From Myxococcales bacterium (lineage in GTDB: Bacteria > Myxococcota > Myxococcia > Myxococcales > Anaeromyxobacteraceae): a stretch of 64,000 nt of DNA. Shown piece by piece: positions 62,467 to 64,000 of this stretch; the first letter of the stretch is position 1, and every line of letters starts with the position of its first letter. The stretch is from contig JAJZQX010000005.1 of assembly GCA_021806645.1 (NCBI GenBank), forward strand, positions 1 to 64,000. The letters run 5' to 3'. The translations under genes and the position numbers were made by a program. Under the pieces are notes generated by a model that saw only the letters and a program-made list of their open reading frames with translations, was not told where the DNA came from and ran no database searches.

Positions 62467-64000
62467 ATGTCGATTCGATCGAAGAGGCACACGCTGCTGG
62501 TCCTGCTGGGTCTGCTGGCGCCGATCACACCCGCCTGGCCCCAGGCTCCGCTCAAGGGGAGCCCACAGGTCCCGCTCCCGGGAAGCGCCATTCCGCAGTT
62601 CGTCCAACCCCTGCCCAGCCTCGATCTGCAGGGCGGCACCATCATGACCGTGCTGCCGCCCGCGGGCGCGGCCCAGCAGCGGGTCACGGTCCGGATGTGC
62701 GAATTCCAGTCGAACATCCTCCCGCCCGGGACCATCGCGCCCGGGATGCCCAATCCATCCTGGGTCTGGGGCTACGTCACCGGGGCGACGTGCCCGGATC
62801 CGGCCACACCGCGGGACACCTACATCGGACCGATCATCGTCGCCCGGCGCGGCCTGCCCACCGAGGTGACCTACGTGAACGACCTCGGGACCTCCCGTGG
62901 GACCAACGTCCTCGCCTACAAGTACGGCACCGACCAGACCCTGCACTGGGCGGACCCGCTCAACGACGAGGCCAACGACTGCATGATGAAGACGTCCATG
63001 TTCGGCGTGCTGCCACCGGGCGACCCCTGCACCGACAACTACGACGGTCCGATCGCCGCGACTACTCACCTCCACGGCGGCGAGGTGCCGCCCGCCATCG
63101 ACGGCTCGCCCGACTCCTGGTTCACCAGCGACGGCCTGCACCAGGGGCACAAGTACTATTCGAGGAACGTCGAGGGCCTCCCCGGCAACGCCGCGGTCTA
63201 CACCTACCCCAACTCCCAGGAGGCCTCGCCGGCCTGGTTCCACGACCACACCCTCGGCGCCACCCGTCTCAACGTCTACGCGGGGCTGGCCGGCGGCTAC
63301 TTCGTCACCGATCCCGCGCTCAGCCTGCCGGCCAACCTCCACTCCGTCGGCGAGGTGGTCCCGGTGGTCATCCAGGACCGCCAGTTCGACGGCAACGGCC
63401 AGCTCTTCTTCCAGGCCGGGCAAGCCGGCGGCGTGCTCTGGACGCCCACGGCCGACCACCCGTACTGGACGCCCGAGTTCGTCGGCGACGCCATCGTCGT
63501 CAACGGAAAGGCCTGGCCGTACCTGAACGTCCAGCCGAGGCGCTACCGCTTCCTCTTCCTCAACGGCTCCAACGCCCGGACCTACGAGCTCGGCCTCCAG
63601 GACCAGGCCACCGGCGCGGTGGGTCCGAAGCTGTGGGTCATCGGCAACGACGGCGGCTACCTGGACGCGCCGGTCGCGCTCGACCCGGCCGCGGGCCAGA
63701 AGCTGGTGATGATGCCAGGAGAGCGTTACGAGGTCATCATCGACTTCGCCGCCCATCCGGGCGCGAACCTGATCCTGAAGAACACCGGCCGCACGCCCTA
63801 CCCCTTTGGCGGCCCACCGCAGGGCGCCACGCTCGGCCGGATCATGCAGTTCCGGGTCGCACCGGGCCCCGCGGCCGACGCGAGCTACGATCCGGCCCTG
63901 GGGACGCCGCTCCGCACCGGCTCGCAGACCATGCCACGTCTCGCCGACCCGGTGACCGGGACGGCGCTGGTGACCCCGGCCCTGGTGCGCCAGCTCACGC
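62467..64000 (+). CDS. multicopper oxidase (CotA/bilirubin-oxidase-like), 5' part only
   Basis: The frame is open to the window end (511 codons). A signal peptide (MSIRSKRHTLLVLLGLLAPI, cleavage near AWP/QAP) shows export. Copper-ligand motifs of the first half are present: THLHGGEVPPAIDGSPDSWF near residue 201 and PAWFHDHTLGATRLNVYAGL near residue 257. This spacing and the PAWFHDH sequence resemble CotA-type laccases and phenoxazinone/bilirubin oxidases. The C-terminal HxxHxH and HCHxxxH motifs would lie beyond the window, so the type 1 copper centre cannot be checked. GGGGGG precedes the ATG. Confidence 0.88.
   Translation, partial: MSIRSKRHTLLVLLGLLAPITPAWPQAPLKGSPQVPLPGSAIPQFVQPLPSLDLQGGTIMTVLPPAGAAQQRVTVRMCEFQSNILPPGTIAPGMPNPSWVWGYVTGATCPDPATPRDTYIGPIIVARRGLPTEVTYVNDLGTSRGTNVLAYKYGTDQTLHWADPLNDEANDCMMKTSMFGVLPPGDPCTDNYDGPIAATTHLHGGEVPPAIDGSPDSWFTSDGLHQGHKYYSRNVEGLPGNAAVYTYPNSQEASPAWFHDHTLGATRLNVYAGLAGGYFVTDPALSLPANLHSVGEVVPVVIQDRQFDGNGQLFFQAGQAGGVLWTPTADHPYWTPEFVGDAIVVNGKAWPYLNVQPRRYRFLFLNGSNARTYELGLQDQATGAVGPKLWVIGNDGGYLDAPVALDPAAGQKLVMMPGERYEVIIDFAAHPGANLILKNTGRTPYPFGGPPQGATLGRIMQFRVAPGPAADASYDPALGTPLRTGSQTMPRLADPVTGTALVTPALVRQLT

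Overview
The window is about 70% G+C and reads as chromosomal DNA of a myxobacterium (Myxococcota), probably near Anaeromyxobacter. The reasons are the base composition, a MYXO-CTERM-like tripartite sequence (about residues 322-350 of the 16739-18448 product), FHA, Ser/Thr-kinase and sigma-54-activator genes, and many lipoproteins and outer-membrane barrels. Genes are tightly packed on both strands, and operons are knitted together by ATGA, GTGA or TTGA start/stop overlaps. No tRNA, rRNA, CRISPR array or intact insertion sequence was seen.

Layout. 1-4.85 kb is a rearranged, toxin-antitoxin-rich stretch: lemA, an alkyltransferase-like (ATL) gene, a BrnT/BrnA module, an MscS channel, a PIN-toxin remnant, a second partial ATL copy 96% identical to the first, and a ParE/RHH module. 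4.85-12.2 kb is metabolic and peptidase: glycogen phosphorylase, a YbjQ protein, a cysteine-bearing membrane protein, an S9 peptidase and an M20 dipeptidase. 12.2-14.7 kb holds a YcaO-TfuA pair, the best candidate for an unusual peptide or protein backbone-modifying system, with an aldo/keto-reductase tail behind it. 14.76-20.8 kb is an envelope/lipid group: two PAP2 phosphatases, an FHA protein, a SAM methyltransferase, a phospholipase-like/MYXO-CTERM/barrel fusion and a beta-propeller lipoprotein.

21-28.2 kb has a KAS III-like synthase, a glycolate oxidase operon (glcDEF) led by an alanine-glyoxylate aminotransferase gene, and RNase HI. 28.2-34.5 kb is a complete SUF iron-sulfur operon, rrf2-sufB-sufC-sufD-sufS-sufU-sufT, with a palindromic operator in front of the regulator. 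34.6-41 kb has YaeQ, a barrel and a lipoprotein, a C-terminally curtailed RecQ, an OB-fold-type lipoprotein and an ABC-2 exporter. 41.1-52.6 kb has an RluA pseudouridine synthase, a kinase-TolB-TPR hybrid, a five-gene YbhGFSR-like efflux operon, and a divergent NtrB/NtrC-like two-component pair. 52.6-64 kb has a PaaI thioesterase, barrels, pruA, an ABC-F ATPase, tpx, a HelD/UvrD-like helicase, an SDR, and a multicopper oxidase that runs off the window.

The main points of interest are: (1) the 180-bp direct repeats bracketing a BrnTA-mscS segment; (2) the YcaO-TfuA pair with a long TfuA extension and no visible precursor; (3) the internal MYXO-CTERM fusion protein; (4) several 3'-terminal gene remnants (ATL, PIN, AKR, perhaps RNase HI) that point to repeated rearrangement.
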